Origin: Mesorhizobium loti
GTDB lineage: Bacteria; Pseudomonadota; Alphaproteobacteria; Rhizobiales; Rhizobiaceae
NCBI RefSeq assembly: GCF_001510895.1
Contig: NZ_LPWA01000145.1
Span: 1-32,049 of the forward strand
Direction: 5' to 3'
Length of the DNA: 32,049 nucleotides
Position numbers and translations under genes: made by a program. Under the pieces are notes generated by a model. The model worked only from the letters and a program-made list of their open reading frames with translations. It was not told where the DNA came from and made no database searches. The stretch's first letter is position 1; each line of letters starts with the position of its first letter. Positions 8,784 to 17,569 of the stretch are shown here, in pieces.

Positions 8784-9503
8784 ATGCATAGCCACGGTCT
8801 ATCAGGAAAGACAGCGATCGTAACCGGCGGACAAGGCGTATTGGGAAAGGCCATTGCCGAGCGTTTGAGGCGTGAAGGCGTCAAGGTCGCTGTCTGGGAT
8901 AAGGCCGAAGCGCCATGGGCAGATTTGTCCTTAATCGTAGATGTGACAAACGATCAGATGGTCAAGGATGCCGCCCAACGGACCGCTGAATTTTTGGGCA
9001 AGTTGGACATCCTAATCAACAATGCGGGCATTCAGGGGCCTCTTGTCGAAGCTGTTGCGTTGGATCCCGGCAGTTGGCGCAAGACTATAGAAGTTAATCT
9101 GACGGGAGTCTTTCTGTGCAGCCAAATGGTCGCGCAGCATATGTTAGCCGCCGGCAGCGGCCGGATCATTAATATCGCATCGCTCCGAGCCAAGGAAGCG
9201 CCTGCTAGGAGCAGCGCCTACAACGCCTCGAAAGCCGGGGTAATTGCGCTGACTAAGTCCATGGGCTGTGAACTGGCAACAAAGGGCATCCTAGTGAATT
9301 GCGTCGCACCTACGGTCGTCCAGGGCGGTCTATCGGATACCGCCACCGCAGAAGAACTGAGGGCTTTACGTTGTCAAATACCCATGGATAGGCTGTGCCG
9401 GCCCGACGAAGTTGCATCCATGGTCGCCTGGTTAGCCTCAAGTGAGTGCAGCTTCTCAACTGGAGCGGTCTTCGATATTTCCGGTGGTAGAGCGAACTCT
9501 TGA
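8784..9503 (+). CDS. Short-chain dehydrogenase/reductase
   Basis: A classical SDR of 239 residues from ATG 8784. A GTG at 8775 is an alternative start; no clear ribosome binding site decides between them. Visible motifs are the nucleotide-binding TGGQGVLG, LDILINNAG, the active-site Ser in IINIAS and YNASK (Tyr and Lys). The C-terminal end DRLCRPDEVASMVAWLAS with TGAVFDISGG is typical of the FabG-like group. It probably oxidises or reduces a hydroxyl/keto group with NAD(P). Its stop TGA shares a base with the next gene's ATG (TGATG), so the two are translationally coupled. The substrate is unknown. Confidence 0.88.
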   Translation: MHSHGLSGKTAIVTGGQGVLGKAIAERLRREGVKVAVWDKAEAPWADLSLIVDVTNDQMVKDAAQRTAEFLGKLDILINNAGIQGPLVEAVALDPGSWRKTIEVNLTGVFLCSQMVAQHMLAAGSGRIINIASLRAKEAPARSSAYNASKAGVIALTKSMGCELATKGILVNCVAPTVVQGGLSDTATAEELRALRCQIPMDRLCRPDEVASMVAWLASSECSFSTGAVFDISGGRANS

Positions 9504-10051
9504 TGAATCTACGAAGCGAACGGTTGCTGCTGCGGGAATGGAAGGACGAAGACGTCGTGCCTTTCATTCGAATGAACGACGACCCGAAAGTTGTCAGGTA
9601 TATCGCGACATTCACGGACCGCACGGCGATTTACAGGTGGATCAATGCCCAGCGGGATCACTTCAAAGAACACGGATATGGCCTCTGGGCACTGGAGCTT
9701 CCGGGGAGTGGTGAGTTTATCGGCTTCTGCGGTCTTGCCAAAGTCCCCTATCAAGCGCACTTCACACCGGCGGTCGAAATCGCTTGGCGGCTTAATGCAT
9801 CGTATTGGAACCACGGTTATGCTACTGAGGCAGCCTCCTCTGCACTTTCGTTTGGCTTCGAGCGTCTTGGTTTGAGTGAAGTCGTTGCCAATTCAGCTGT
9901 ACAGAATTTGAGTTCAAGACGTGTCATGGAACGACTTGGAATGAGCCATAGTCCCGATGAGGATTTTAACCATCCACTTAAAGCAGAAGGAGACCTTTTG
10001 TTGCGTCAGGTGCTCTATCGTATAAAAGCTAGAGATTGGCTAGCACAATGA
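9503..10051 (+). CDS. GNAT acetyltransferase (RimJ/RimL type)
   Basis: Starts at the ATG overlapping the SDR stop. It opens MNLRSERLLLREWKDED, typical of RimJ/RimL-like GNATs. The acetyl-CoA binding stretch is IAWRLNASYWNHGYATEAA, and the C-terminal part has NLSSRRVMERLGM. It has 182 residues, a full-length domain. It transfers an acetyl group from acetyl-CoA to an amine. Pairing with an SDR and a CoA-transferase hints at small-molecule rather than ribosomal protein modification, but this is inference. Confidence 0.85.
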   Translation: MNLRSERLLLREWKDEDVVPFIRMNDDPKVVRYIATFTDRTAIYRWINAQRDHFKEHGYGLWALELPGSGEFIGFCGLAKVPYQAHFTPAVEIAWRLNASYWNHGYATEAASSALSFGFERLGLSEVVANSAVQNLSSRRVMERLGMSHSPDEDFNHPLKAEGDLLLRQVLYRIKARDWLAQ

Positions 10052-10209
10052 TTCTTGCGATAAACCTTGCGGATTTTCGCCGAAGAATCCCCATTCAAGT
10101 TCACGGCCGCCGCGGCGGGATAGCACTCACGCAAGAGCCTGCCTTGGCCATCCGTGCCAGTCGTCCGCGCGCCTGGCGAACGAATTGGTGTCAATTGGCG
10201 CTGCCGGGA

Positions 10210-10480
10210 CATGTATACGCCCTTCTGTGACCGGCTGCCTGGCGACGGCGGGCACACAATCGCCGCTGAGATGAACGAAGCCAGGATCCCGATGGACCCG
10301 AGGCAAGCCTGAGACGGTTGCTGTCGAGTTCAAATACCGCCGGATTCATGTCCGGCCGCCGATGGGCAAGCAGAAGCGCTATCCCGCGCTCAGTCGCAGG
10401 TGGTATGGAGAGCACGAGGAACCAACCCATCGGGCTAAGGATAAGCCGGGGCGGTATCAGTTAACCGATCACCATTCGGC
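10210..10480 (+). pseudogene. IS4-family transposase remnant
   Basis: CDRLPGDGGHTIAAEM in one frame and ETVAVEFKYRRIHVRPP with MGKQKRYPAL in another match the central part of IS4-family transposases (usual wording: VLEIRYRRIRVLPPIGKQKRYPAL). The continuation (KPGRYQLTDH) is further degraded. Both ends are missing. It lies between the GNAT gene and the convergent sialidase-like gene. The rest of 10052-10573 shows nothing recognisable. Confidence 0.7.
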
Positions 10481-10573
10481 GAAGGGGTTCGCCGAGGAAA
10501 GTGGGGCAATCTGTAAGGGCACAATGCCATTTGAGTCGATTTCGAGACTCCGGGCACTGTTCGATTTCGAGAA

Positions 10574-11831
10574 TTAATAGACCAGATTGCGAAATTCCTT
10601 AATGCGGTGAAATGTGATCAAGTTTGTATATTGAGGATCTCTTCCCTCACCGTCCCCTGATCGGCATAGAACAAGAAGATCATTGCCATCGACCGCCATG
10701 CTCGGGTAGTTCCGCGCGTGCCGCTCCGTCTGACCCACGGCGACGATTCCGGCAAAACACCAGTCGATGCAGTTTCTAGAGAAGTGAAGTTGTAGTCTAT
10801 GGCGCTCATTGTTTGGCAAATTGTAGCGCGCCTGTGGCATGTGCGCGAGACGCACCATTGAGTCGGTCGCTTGTGAACTTAGCAACCAGTAGAGCCGCAT
10901 CTTATCATCGTAAAGCAAAAAGAACTTCAAATGACCTCCTGGAAAGGGCACAAAAAGAGCCCTCTTCCCAGATGGCATGGTTTCTATTGTCGTAGTTAGT
11001 CGATCGCCCTCCTGCTCGACTACCTTGACCAGGGCAGCATAGCCCGTTCCGCCCGTGTTCGTGCGCAAGAAGAGGTGCATTGTGCGGCCGGCCGGGTCGT
11101 GCCACAGATGTGCAGGATCATGGAACTGGACGATATTTGGTTCGAGCCAGCCCATTGGTGCACACAGACGTCCGAATCCGAGTTCTGCCGGACCCCGGTC
11201 TGGTGTGCTGTAGAACGGGACGCCAAAAAATCGAAATCGCTGGTCGAGGCGATCTCGTTGAATGCCAGTGACTCCGATATGGTCCAGTTCTTGGGATCAA
11301 GGAGGTCGTCGTCAACTCTCGCGCGCAAAACCCGCGGCGCCAAACCGGCGGTGTTCCAGCCTCAATTGCAAGATCGCGCCTCTCATCCAAGGCAAGATAG
11401 ATGTGCTGATTGGCGTAGTGCGCGTTGCAGGATGACGCGTGCCATTTCATGTTGGAGGTTAGCGCGACGGGTGTGCTCCATGTTTCGCCTGCATCGTCGG
11501 AGGCTATGATCATGAGGTCGCCTGCGTGACCAAGGACATAGAGCCGTCCACCGGCAAAAAACGGCCGTGCATGCCAGAATGGAAACGAGCATCGCTCAGC
11601 CCAGGAACGGCCCCCATCATCAGACACACAGACCTTCCCCATTCCGAAGCGCGTACCGCCCGCGCGAGATTCCTTCGGCCCGAGTAGCTCCTTGACCCCG
11701 GCACCGCCGAGATCGAACGTTGCTATAATTCGGCGGCTGACCGTAACAACAATGCCTGGACTGTAGCAGTAGACATCCTGTGGCCGCTGGGATCGATAGA
11801 CAATCTGGAAGTCATCCGCCAAGGGGTGCAT
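10574..11831 (-). pseudogene. Sialidase-fold (BNR/Asp-box) protein, two frameshifts
   Basis: The start is at 11831. Asp-box motifs SDDGGRSWAE and SDDAGETWSTPV lie in the first 135 residues, typical of BNR-repeat beta-propellers such as exo-sialidases. The frame breaks twice: near 11343, where one T restores G-T-P-P-V-L-A-P-R-V-L, and at 11225-11230, where a seventh T restores D-F-F-G-V-P-F-Y-S-T-P-D. It then runs through GWLEPNIVQFHDPAHLW and NYPSMAVDGNDLLVLCRSGD to the stop at 10574-10576. Repaired, it is 419 residues. No secretion signal is seen, so it is probably cytoplasmic. Members of the fold cleave ketosidic bonds of sialic and related ulosonic acids, though many BNR proteins have other substrates. 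It lies 67 bases after the arabinose-5-phosphate isomerase gene on the same strand. Confidence 0.72.
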
Positions 11832-11898
11832 TGTCTAAACTCTACTGTGATCGACAATATCGCGACAAGATTCCACGTCGCCTGCCCACGATCGCGCA

Positions 11899-12948
11899 CT
11901 AGGATAAAGTGTCACCACTCTGAACATCCTGGCGAGATATCAGTCCGATGAACTTATCTTGGTCATCGTGCACTGGCACCAGCTCGATTTCGAGCTGGTG
12001 AAAGTACCGCGCAGCTTCATCGAGAAGCGCGTGTTCGGAAATTGCGGCGAGCGGCGGCTGCATATACCGCTCCACCGGCTCATTGAAGTCGAGTAGTACG
12101 CCGCGCTCGACTTGCTGGCCGAGGGACTCTGCAAGAAAGATTCCGATAATCTTGCATCGCTCGCCGATGACTGCGGCCCCGCCAAACCTTCGGCAGGTGC
12201 GGCACATCGACAACAGCACCAGCGACAGCGGTGTATCTGGCCGGAACAGAGGAATCGCTTCAAGCGGCAACATCAGGTCGCGCACCCGCATCAGCTTCCG
12301 CCCGAGATTTCCGCCCGGGTGGAGGCGAGCAAAGTCCTCACGCTTGAATCCGCGCCGCTCTTGCACGACAAGCGCTAGGGCATCTCCCATTGCGGCCATA
12401 GCCGTCGTCGAAGTGGTCGGAACAAGACCAAGCGCGCACGCTTCCTCCATCGGTCCGATATCGAGCACTACGTTAGCAGACAGCGCCAGCGACGAAGTAG
12501 CGCGCCCCGTGATCGCGGCAATAATAACGGGAAACTGCCGGACAGCGCGGATGAATAGCATAAGTTCCGCAGCCTCTCCAGAATTGGAGAGCGCGAGAAT
12601 GACATCTCCCATAGACACGCGCCCGAGATCACCATGCAAAGCGTCGACCGGGTCAAGCGTGATTGATCGAGTGCCAGTCGCTGCGAGAGTTGCAGAGATC
12701 TTTTCCCCTACTAGACGCGATTTGCCAATTCCGCACACTACGACAATGCCATTTGAAGAAAGGATGTGGTTAGCAAGCGTGCAGATCCGCTCGTCAACCC
12801 TATCTGAAAGCGTTTCCAACGCAGCGGCCTCTTGGCGGATGATAGCCCTGGTCCGCTCAAGCATGACGGCATTAATGTCGCTCTGGTCCGTACCGTATTG
12901 TACAGCGATGTCTGGCTGTAACGTGCGCCTACGCCTATTAATGGCCAT
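11899..12948 (-). CDS. kdsD: Arabinose-5-phosphate isomerase (KdsD/KpsF type)
   Basis: A SIS domain is followed by two CBS domains, the layout of KdsD/KpsF. Signatures: VVVCGIGKSRLVGEKISATL, TGTRSITLDPVDALHGDLG, ALSNSGEAAELM and FKREDFARLHPGGNLGRKL. The usual GMGKSG reads GIGKSR, a small departure next to the substrate loop. It converts ribulose-5-phosphate to arabinose-5-phosphate, the first step of Kdo synthesis. The start at 12948 (MAINRRRR) has a GGATGGA-like site upstream; an in-frame ATG at 13011 would add 21 residues. An extra copy away from lipopolysaccharide genes suggests a dedicated role, as KpsF has for capsules. It is divergent from the IclR gene and in line with the sialidase-like gene. 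Confidence 0.88.
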   Translation of the reverse strand: MAINRRRRTLQPDIAVQYGTDQSDINAVMLERTRAIIRQEAAALETLSDRVDERICTLANHILSSNGIVVVCGIGKSRLVGEKISATLAATGTRSITLDPVDALHGDLGRVSMGDVILALSNSGEAAELMLFIRAVRQFPVIIAAITGRATSSLALSANVVLDIGPMEEACALGLVPTTSTTAMAAMGDALALVVQERRGFKREDFARLHPGGNLGRKLMRVRDLMLPLEAIPLFRPDTPLSLVLLSMCRTCRRFGGAAVIGERCKIIGIFLAESLGQQVERGVLLDFNEPVERYMQPPLAAISEHALLDEAARYFHQLEIELVPVHDDQDKFIGLISRQDVQSGDTLS

Positions 12949-13050
12949 GACAATTCCATCCGAAATGGCGATCCTCAGCCCCACGACAAGACACTGTAAA
13001 GGGTAAATCATAACATTGGCGTGATATTTCGTTAAGTTTATTCATGAGTC

Positions 13051-13079
13051 TTGTTACATTTACGTCTGACGTGTCACAA
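13051..13079. promoter_or_regulatory. Candidate operator between kdsD-like and IclR genes
   Basis: ACGTCTGACGT (13062-13072) is a perfect dyad around one base. It is flanked by TTGTTACA (13051-13058) and TGTCACAA (13072-13079), which are inverted near-copies (7 of 8). It lies in the divergent intergenic region, where an IclR regulator would be expected to bind. The location and symmetry are seen; the binding is inference. Confidence 0.45.
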
Positions 13080-13148
13080 ATTCTATAACGCGAATAATCC
13101 TACTCGGCCTGGTACTTGTGGTATTCTCCTTCCGAACGGGACTCAAGC

Positions 13149-13925
13149 ATGAAGATGTCTAACTTTTTGATAGAGAAGTGCTTTGACACGATTGCTCTCT
13201 TAGCGAATGAAGCGAAAAGCCTGCGTCTTGGCGAGATCGCAGATCGGCTCGACCTGCCGAAAAGTACCGCCCACAAATTGCTACGCGTTCTCTGTTCCAT
13301 CGGCTGGATTGAGCAAAATTCCGAAACCGGCATATACGGTCTGAGCTTGCAGCTGGCTATTCTCGGGCAGCGGTTTCTGGCTGCAGCCGGAATCCGCGAC
13401 GTATGTCAACCTATCCTAGATCGACTTGCTCAAGGTAGCCAAGAACTGGTGCGTGTGGCCACAGTCCAACAAGATCGCCTGGCCTGGACTGCCTTGGCGC
13501 AAGGCGCGAAGGCCGGTTTGATATATGATCACGACACAACGGCCAAAGTGCCATTACACGTCACAGCCGACGGCAAGGCATGGCTCGCCACTCTAACCAG
13601 AGAAGCCGCCGTCAAGACAGTTCTGAAGAACGGGTTCGGGCAGCCCGCCGCCTATGGTCCTAAGGCCGTTCGAACCATCGAGGCAATCGTATGCGAACTC
13701 CAAGTCACCCAGGAACGAGGATGGGCCTTGGCAGTAGAAGAAGCCGAACCTGGCGTGACATCGATAGCCGTAGCAATACGTCCAAATGGCGGACCAGCCG
13801 TGGGTACGGTGAGTGTCGCCGGGCCAATCCTGAGGTTGAGTGGTGGAAAGATTCCAGAGATCGTGCGGCTGGTCTGCGTCGCAGCGAACGATCTTGCGGC
13901 GCTCTGGCCCTGCGAGATGTACTAG
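13149..13925 (+). CDS. IclR-family transcriptional regulator
   Basis: From the ATG at 13149 (MKMSNFLIEKCFDTIALL), a winged helix-turn-helix occupies about residues 10-70 (LRLGEIADRLDLPKSTAHKL, GWIEQNSETGIYGLSLQL). The C-terminal effector-binding domain follows (LHVTADGKAWLATL, GWALAVEEAEPGVTSIAVAI). It has 258 residues, the usual family length. IclR proteins commonly control neighbouring catabolic or transport genes in response to a small organic acid. It is divergent from the kdsD-like gene and convergent with the ABC importer genes, so the 13012-13148 region is its likely target. The effector is unknown. Confidence 0.9.
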   Translation: MKMSNFLIEKCFDTIALLANEAKSLRLGEIADRLDLPKSTAHKLLRVLCSIGWIEQNSETGIYGLSLQLAILGQRFLAAAGIRDVCQPILDRLAQGSQELVRVATVQQDRLAWTALAQGAKAGLIYDHDTTAKVPLHVTADGKAWLATLTREAAVKTVLKNGFGQPAAYGPKAVRTIEAIVCELQVTQERGWALAVEEAEPGVTSIAVAIRPNGGPAVGTVSVAGPILRLSGGKIPEIVRLVCVAANDLAALWPCEMY

Positions 13926-13967
13926 TTACGGCAATATCCTGTTGAGCGCACTCCCGGGCACCGACGG

Positions 13968-14747
13968 TCATTTGAAATGGTAAACGCCAAGCGCCTCGAA
14001 TGTCTTGTATATCTCGTCGGCGAACTTCGCAAACTCAGGATATTTTCCAAGGTAAGCAGGTCTGGGTCTCGGCAAATCAATTCGAATCTCCTCGACGATT
14101 CGTCCCGGTGAGTTCGACATCACAATGATTCGATCCGATAAACCGATCGCTTCTTCGATTGAATGAGTGATGAACACAACGCTCTTGCGGCTCTCCATCC
14201 ACAACCTTTCCAAGTCATGTCTCATCTGTGTTCGCGAGATGATGTCAAGTGCCCCGAACGGTTCGTCCATCAGCAGGACTGCGGGGTCGTGAACCAAGGC
14301 ACGGGCGATAGAGACACGCTGCTGCATTCCACCCGACAGCTGTCTTGGATACCGCTCCTCAGCCCCAGTAAGTCCTAGTGTCTTAAATAACTCTTTCGCA
14401 CGCTGTACACTTACTTTGCGATCAAGGCCGCGGACTTCTTGTTGCAAGAGTACGTTCTGAATGGCTGTTCGGAACTCAAGCAACAAGTGGTCCTGAAAAA
14501 CTACACCTACATCAGTCATGGGACTTTCTAGGAGTTTCCCGTTGACCTCGACGAAGCCAACTGTCGGTTCAAGCAAGCCTGCGATGATTAGCATCAGTGT
14601 GCTTTTGCCGCATCCGGAAGGGCCAAGCACGCTTACAAATTCCCCCTCGTCGATCTTGACGTTAACCGGCCCAAGGGCGAGAATGTCTCCGTAATTTTTT
14701 GCTACGTTAGAGGCCACTATCGATCTACATCTGCTATCATGCTTCAT
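13968..14747 (-). CDS. ABC transporter ATP-binding protein (SsuB/TauB type)
   Basis: The complete ATPase motifs are visible: Walker A GPSGCGKST, Q-loop VFQDHLLL, signature LSGGMQQR, Walker B VLLMDEPFGALD and switch His in FITHS. It has 259 residues, as usual for SsuB/TauB-like importers of the nitrate/sulfonate/taurine family. It is the last gene of a - strand operon, after a permease gene ending 73 bases upstream. It powers uptake with the two permeases and the binding protein encoded before it. Confidence 0.92.
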   Translation of the reverse strand: MKHDSRCRSIVASNVAKNYGDILALGPVNVKIDEGEFVSVLGPSGCGKSTLMLIIAGLLEPTVGFVEVNGKLLESPMTDVGVVFQDHLLLEFRTAIQNVLLQQEVRGLDRKVSVQRAKELFKTLGLTGAEERYPRQLSGGMQQRVSIARALVHDPAVLLMDEPFGALDIISRTQMRHDLERLWMESRKSVVFITHSIEEAIGLSDRIIVMSNSPGRIVEEIRIDLPRPRPAYLGKYPEFAKFADEIYKTFEALGVYHFK

Positions 14748-14820
14748 GATGAAGGCTCGTTTTTAGCTATTCTCATCACAATATAGCCGCGCGACGAAAC
14801 CAACTTGGGTGCATTTCGTA

Positions 14821-15621
14821 TCACGGGCTTCTCCAAGGCATTATTATTTTTTCCAATCCAAGCAAGAAACTACTTAACAGCATAGCTAGCGTGGCCGCCG
14901 CAGCAACTCCTGCAAACATCAAGGGAGTGTCCATGTCACTTGATGCTGATAGTATAAGGACCTCAAGGCCTTCGTTTGCGCTGATAAACTCAGCCGTCAG
15001 GGAAGCTGCCACTGCATGGACTACTCCAACCTTAAAGCCAGCAAAAATATACGGCATAGCGGCCGGAAGTCGAATTAAAATAAACGTCTGCCATAAGCTG
15101 GCACCCAAGGACTTTGTTATAAGATGCAGGCGCGGATTGATTGCCGAAAAACCGGCGACGCTGTTCACCAATATCGGGAAGAACGTCATTACAGCCGTCA
15201 GCGCGATCCGTGGGGTGAAGCCGAAGCCAAACCAGACAATCAGCAGGGGCGCTGTGATCGTTTTGGGAATGATGTCAAAACACACGATCAGCGGGAGCAA
15301 GTCGCGCCTCAGAGAAGAGTAGGAAGCAATCGCCAAGCCAAGCGGGATGGCGACCAACGTCGCGACAGCGAAACCGACTATCGCTACATAACCCGTGGCC
15401 ACAAAACTGGAAGCGAGTAGACCGCGGTCAGTAACAAATTTGACCAGGAGGTCGCTAGGCGCCGGGAGAAGGTACTTTGGAATACCAAGCCAGCCAGTGC
15501 CTAATTGCCAGGCGAGGATAAACGCAAGCAACGCCAACGCAGGAGGTAAAGTTCGTTCAGCCGCCTTAGCCAATTGTGGATAAAGGGCCCTTGGGCTTTC
15601 TGTGAACACGGTGGCCATCAT
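14821..15621 (-). CDS. ABC transporter permease (second of two)
   Basis: A BPD-type inner-membrane permease with about six hydrophobic segments (for example ALALLAFILAWQLG, SFVATGYVAIVGFAVATLVA, IALTAVMTFFPILVNSV). The EAA-like loop reads KSLGASLWQTFILIRLPAAM. The start at 15621 is preceded by GGGAGC; an in-frame ATG at 15645 lies upstream. It is similar in type but not identical to the permease at 16727-17491, so the channel is probably a heterodimer. It lies between the binding protein and ATPase genes. Confidence 0.88.
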   Translation of the reverse strand: MMATVFTESPRALYPQLAKAAERTLPPALALLAFILAWQLGTGWLGIPKYLLPAPSDLLVKFVTDRGLLASSFVATGYVAIVGFAVATLVAIPLGLAIASYSSLRRDLLPLIVCFDIIPKTITAPLLIVWFGFGFTPRIALTAVMTFFPILVNSVAGFSAINPRLHLITKSLGASLWQTFILIRLPAAMPYIFAGFKVGVVHAVAASLTAEFISANEGLEVLILSASSDMDTPLMFAGVAAAATLAMLLSSFLLGLEKIIMPWRSP

Positions 15622-15689
15622 TTTCGCGCTCCCTGTTTGAAGCATTAGATCGCGGCCGCTTGGGGAGCCGCCACTCTTTCCAACACTGG

Positions 15690-16697
15690 TTAGGGACAGG
15701 GAGGGACCTCACGGGGAAGGTACCTCTCAGTATATTTCGTGTCGATCCCGCCGTCGCCCAATGACCCGAGTGTCGAGGCCAGGATCTCTCCGGTAGTCGC
15801 CCATGCTTTCGCAGGCGGCTTGCCCAGACCTGATGCGCCAGGCACACATAGGTCGGCTAACAGGTATTGCCTCAGTTCCTTCAGCAGCACCTCTTTCTTG
15901 TCGGCCTCATCAGGATACCTCGACCGGAGCGCTTCGACAGCGGCCTCCGGATCCTTCGCGACAGCGGAATACCCTCTTAGGGTCGCATCCACGAACTTCA
16001 TATAAAGTTCGGGATTCGATTTAAGCTTATCGTCTCTGGCGACAAGACTCGTCGAGAGAATGGGTGCGCCGTTATCTTTGTAAAACATCGTTTTGGTTTT
16101 AACATCCCTCTCCCCGAGCGGAATCATTACAGCGGCGGGCGCCTCCGAAACCCCATCCACCTTTCGCTCGGCCAAGAGACCGATATAGCTTGAGGGATCC
16201 GCTGAGAGAATTTGGACCTTCGACTTGTCAACTCGCTTCTGCTTCACCAGCACATCAAACAGAGCGCTCTGGGCGGCGCCTGGCGGAAGAGCTATGGTTT
16301 TTCCTTCCAGTTCCTTTGGACGTGAGATGGCCGTATCCTCAAGGGAGATGATCCCCAGCTCGGATGCCTGGTAAATGGGCGCGATGATTTTGAGCGGCGC
16401 TCCCTTCGCTGCAAGTGCGATGGCGGATGGAGCGTTTACCAACCCGACATCAGTGCTGCCCGCTGCGACCATTTGCGACGACGTTCCTGAGCCCTTGCCG
16501 GGCTCGATTTCAAGTTCGATCCCCAGCTGTTTATAATAACCCAGTGCGTCAGCATAAATGATTCCGATGCTCGAATTGTCCGGGGTCCAGTTAAGGGTAA
16601 CCTTAAGCCGTTCTGCTCCTACTGCAGGCGAGATCGCAAGCGCAGCAGCTAGACAGCCAACTGCCATTCGCGCACAATAAACCAGGCTTTTTTCCAT
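15690..16697 (-). CDS. Periplasmic substrate-binding protein, NMT1/THI5-like
   Basis: From 16697 it begins MEKSLVYCARMAVGCLAAAL, a signal peptide with likely cleavage after AVGA. The mature start LKVTLNWTPDNSSIGIIYAD with ALGYYKQLGIELEIEPGKG and VAAGSTDVGLVNAPSAIALA is characteristic of NMT1/SsuA-type binding proteins (pyrimidine precursors, riboflavin, sulfonates). It has 335 residues. It captures the substrate in the periplasm and delivers it to the two permeases. The upstream permease stop lies 29 bases before its start. The ligand cannot be read from sequence. The wording resembles HMP- or riboflavin-type importers more than taurine ones, but this is weak. Confidence 0.88.
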   Translation of the reverse strand: MEKSLVYCARMAVGCLAAALAISPAVGAERLKVTLNWTPDNSSIGIIYADALGYYKQLGIELEIEPGKGSGTSSQMVAAGSTDVGLVNAPSAIALAAKGAPLKIIAPIYQASELGIISLEDTAISRPKELEGKTIALPPGAAQSALFDVLVKQKRVDKSKVQILSADPSSYIGLLAERKVDGVSEAPAAVMIPLGERDVKTKTMFYKDNGAPILSTSLVARDDKLKSNPELYMKFVDATLRGYSAVAKDPEAAVEALRSRYPDEADKKEVLLKELRQYLLADLCVPGASGLGKPPAKAWATTGEILASTLGSLGDGGIDTKYTERYLPREVPPCP

Positions 16698-16726
16698 AAT
16701 CAATTTCCATCTTCCAAAGGTCATTA

Positions 16727-17491
16727 TTAACATTGAGGCTGGTTGCGGTTGTTTTCCGCCGCCAGAATAAGTGTATTGAGCAACAGGCCTATAAAAGCCG
16801 TTATAAGCACGACCGCGATGACATGGACGGTGTCTAGGTGTCGAGCTCCGATTAGTGCACTGAATCCAAGTCCTTCATTCGACGCAAAGAATTCGCCGAC
16901 AACAGCGATCGTAGTCGCAGTCGCCAAGGAAATACGAAAGGCGCTCAACAGGTAGGGAACCATCGTAGGCCCCTCAATGTATCGAAATGTCTGCAGGGTG
17001 CTTGATCCCATCGTCCGTGCCACGAAATAGATGCGATCCGGAGTACTTCTTATCCCCGCAACAGCGTTCACTAGCACCGGAAAGAAAACGCTAAAGCCGA
17101 CCAAAATTGATGTCGGAAGAAGTCCATAGCCGAACCAGGTGATCAAAACTGGCACTATCGAAATTTGCGGCATGGCCTGTAGGAATACGACAACGGGATA
17201 TAGCGCTCGTTCAAGCCACTGTATTTTTGCGAGTGCTAAGCCCGTCGGGATGGCGGTGGCGACGCCGCAGAGAAAGCCAACGGCTATCACCTTAAGAGTG
17301 GAAGCCGCGTTCAACAGGAAATAACCGGGCTTGGAGCCGACCAAACGGGCCACTTGCTCCGGACTGGGAAGTATGTAATCCGGAATGTTGAAGAATCGAA
17401 CCGCAGCTGACCAAACCGCGACGAGAACTAAGAACCAAAAGGACTGTATCAAGCCATTTGGCGGGTTTACAGATCTAAGAAGTCTCACCAT
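16727..17491 (-). CDS. ABC transporter permease (first of two)
   Basis: A 254-residue BPD-type permease with several hydrophobic helices (FWFLVLVAVWSAAVRFF, LKVIAVGFLCGVATAIPTGL, VIAVVLITAFIGLLLNTLIL). The EAA-like loop reads ARTMGSSTLQTFRYIEGPTM. The start at 17491 has AGGTGG upstream. It is the first intact gene of the importer operon, directly downstream of the kdsA stump. The operon's original promoter may therefore be that of kdsA. Confidence 0.9.
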   Translation of the reverse strand: MVRLLRSVNPPNGLIQSFWFLVLVAVWSAAVRFFNIPDYILPSPEQVARLVGSKPGYFLLNAASTLKVIAVGFLCGVATAIPTGLALAKIQWLERALYPVVVFLQAMPQISIVPVLITWFGYGLLPTSILVGFSVFFPVLVNAVAGIRSTPDRIYFVARTMGSSTLQTFRYIEGPTMVPYLLSAFRISLATATTIAVVGEFFASNEGLGFSALIGARHLDTVHVIAVVLITAFIGLLLNTLILAAENNRNQPQC

Positions 17492-17569
17492 TCACGCCAC
17501 CTATATGAAACCCGTTCAGATATGGAATGTCATTTCCGTTCGATCCAGGGAGCTTCGGCCTCTCTGCCG

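Noticed and set aside
12083..13006. 307-codon + strand open frame
   Set aside because: It lies opposite the SIS/CBS isomerase gene and shows Ser/Arg-rich, low-information sequence typical of an antisense shadow.
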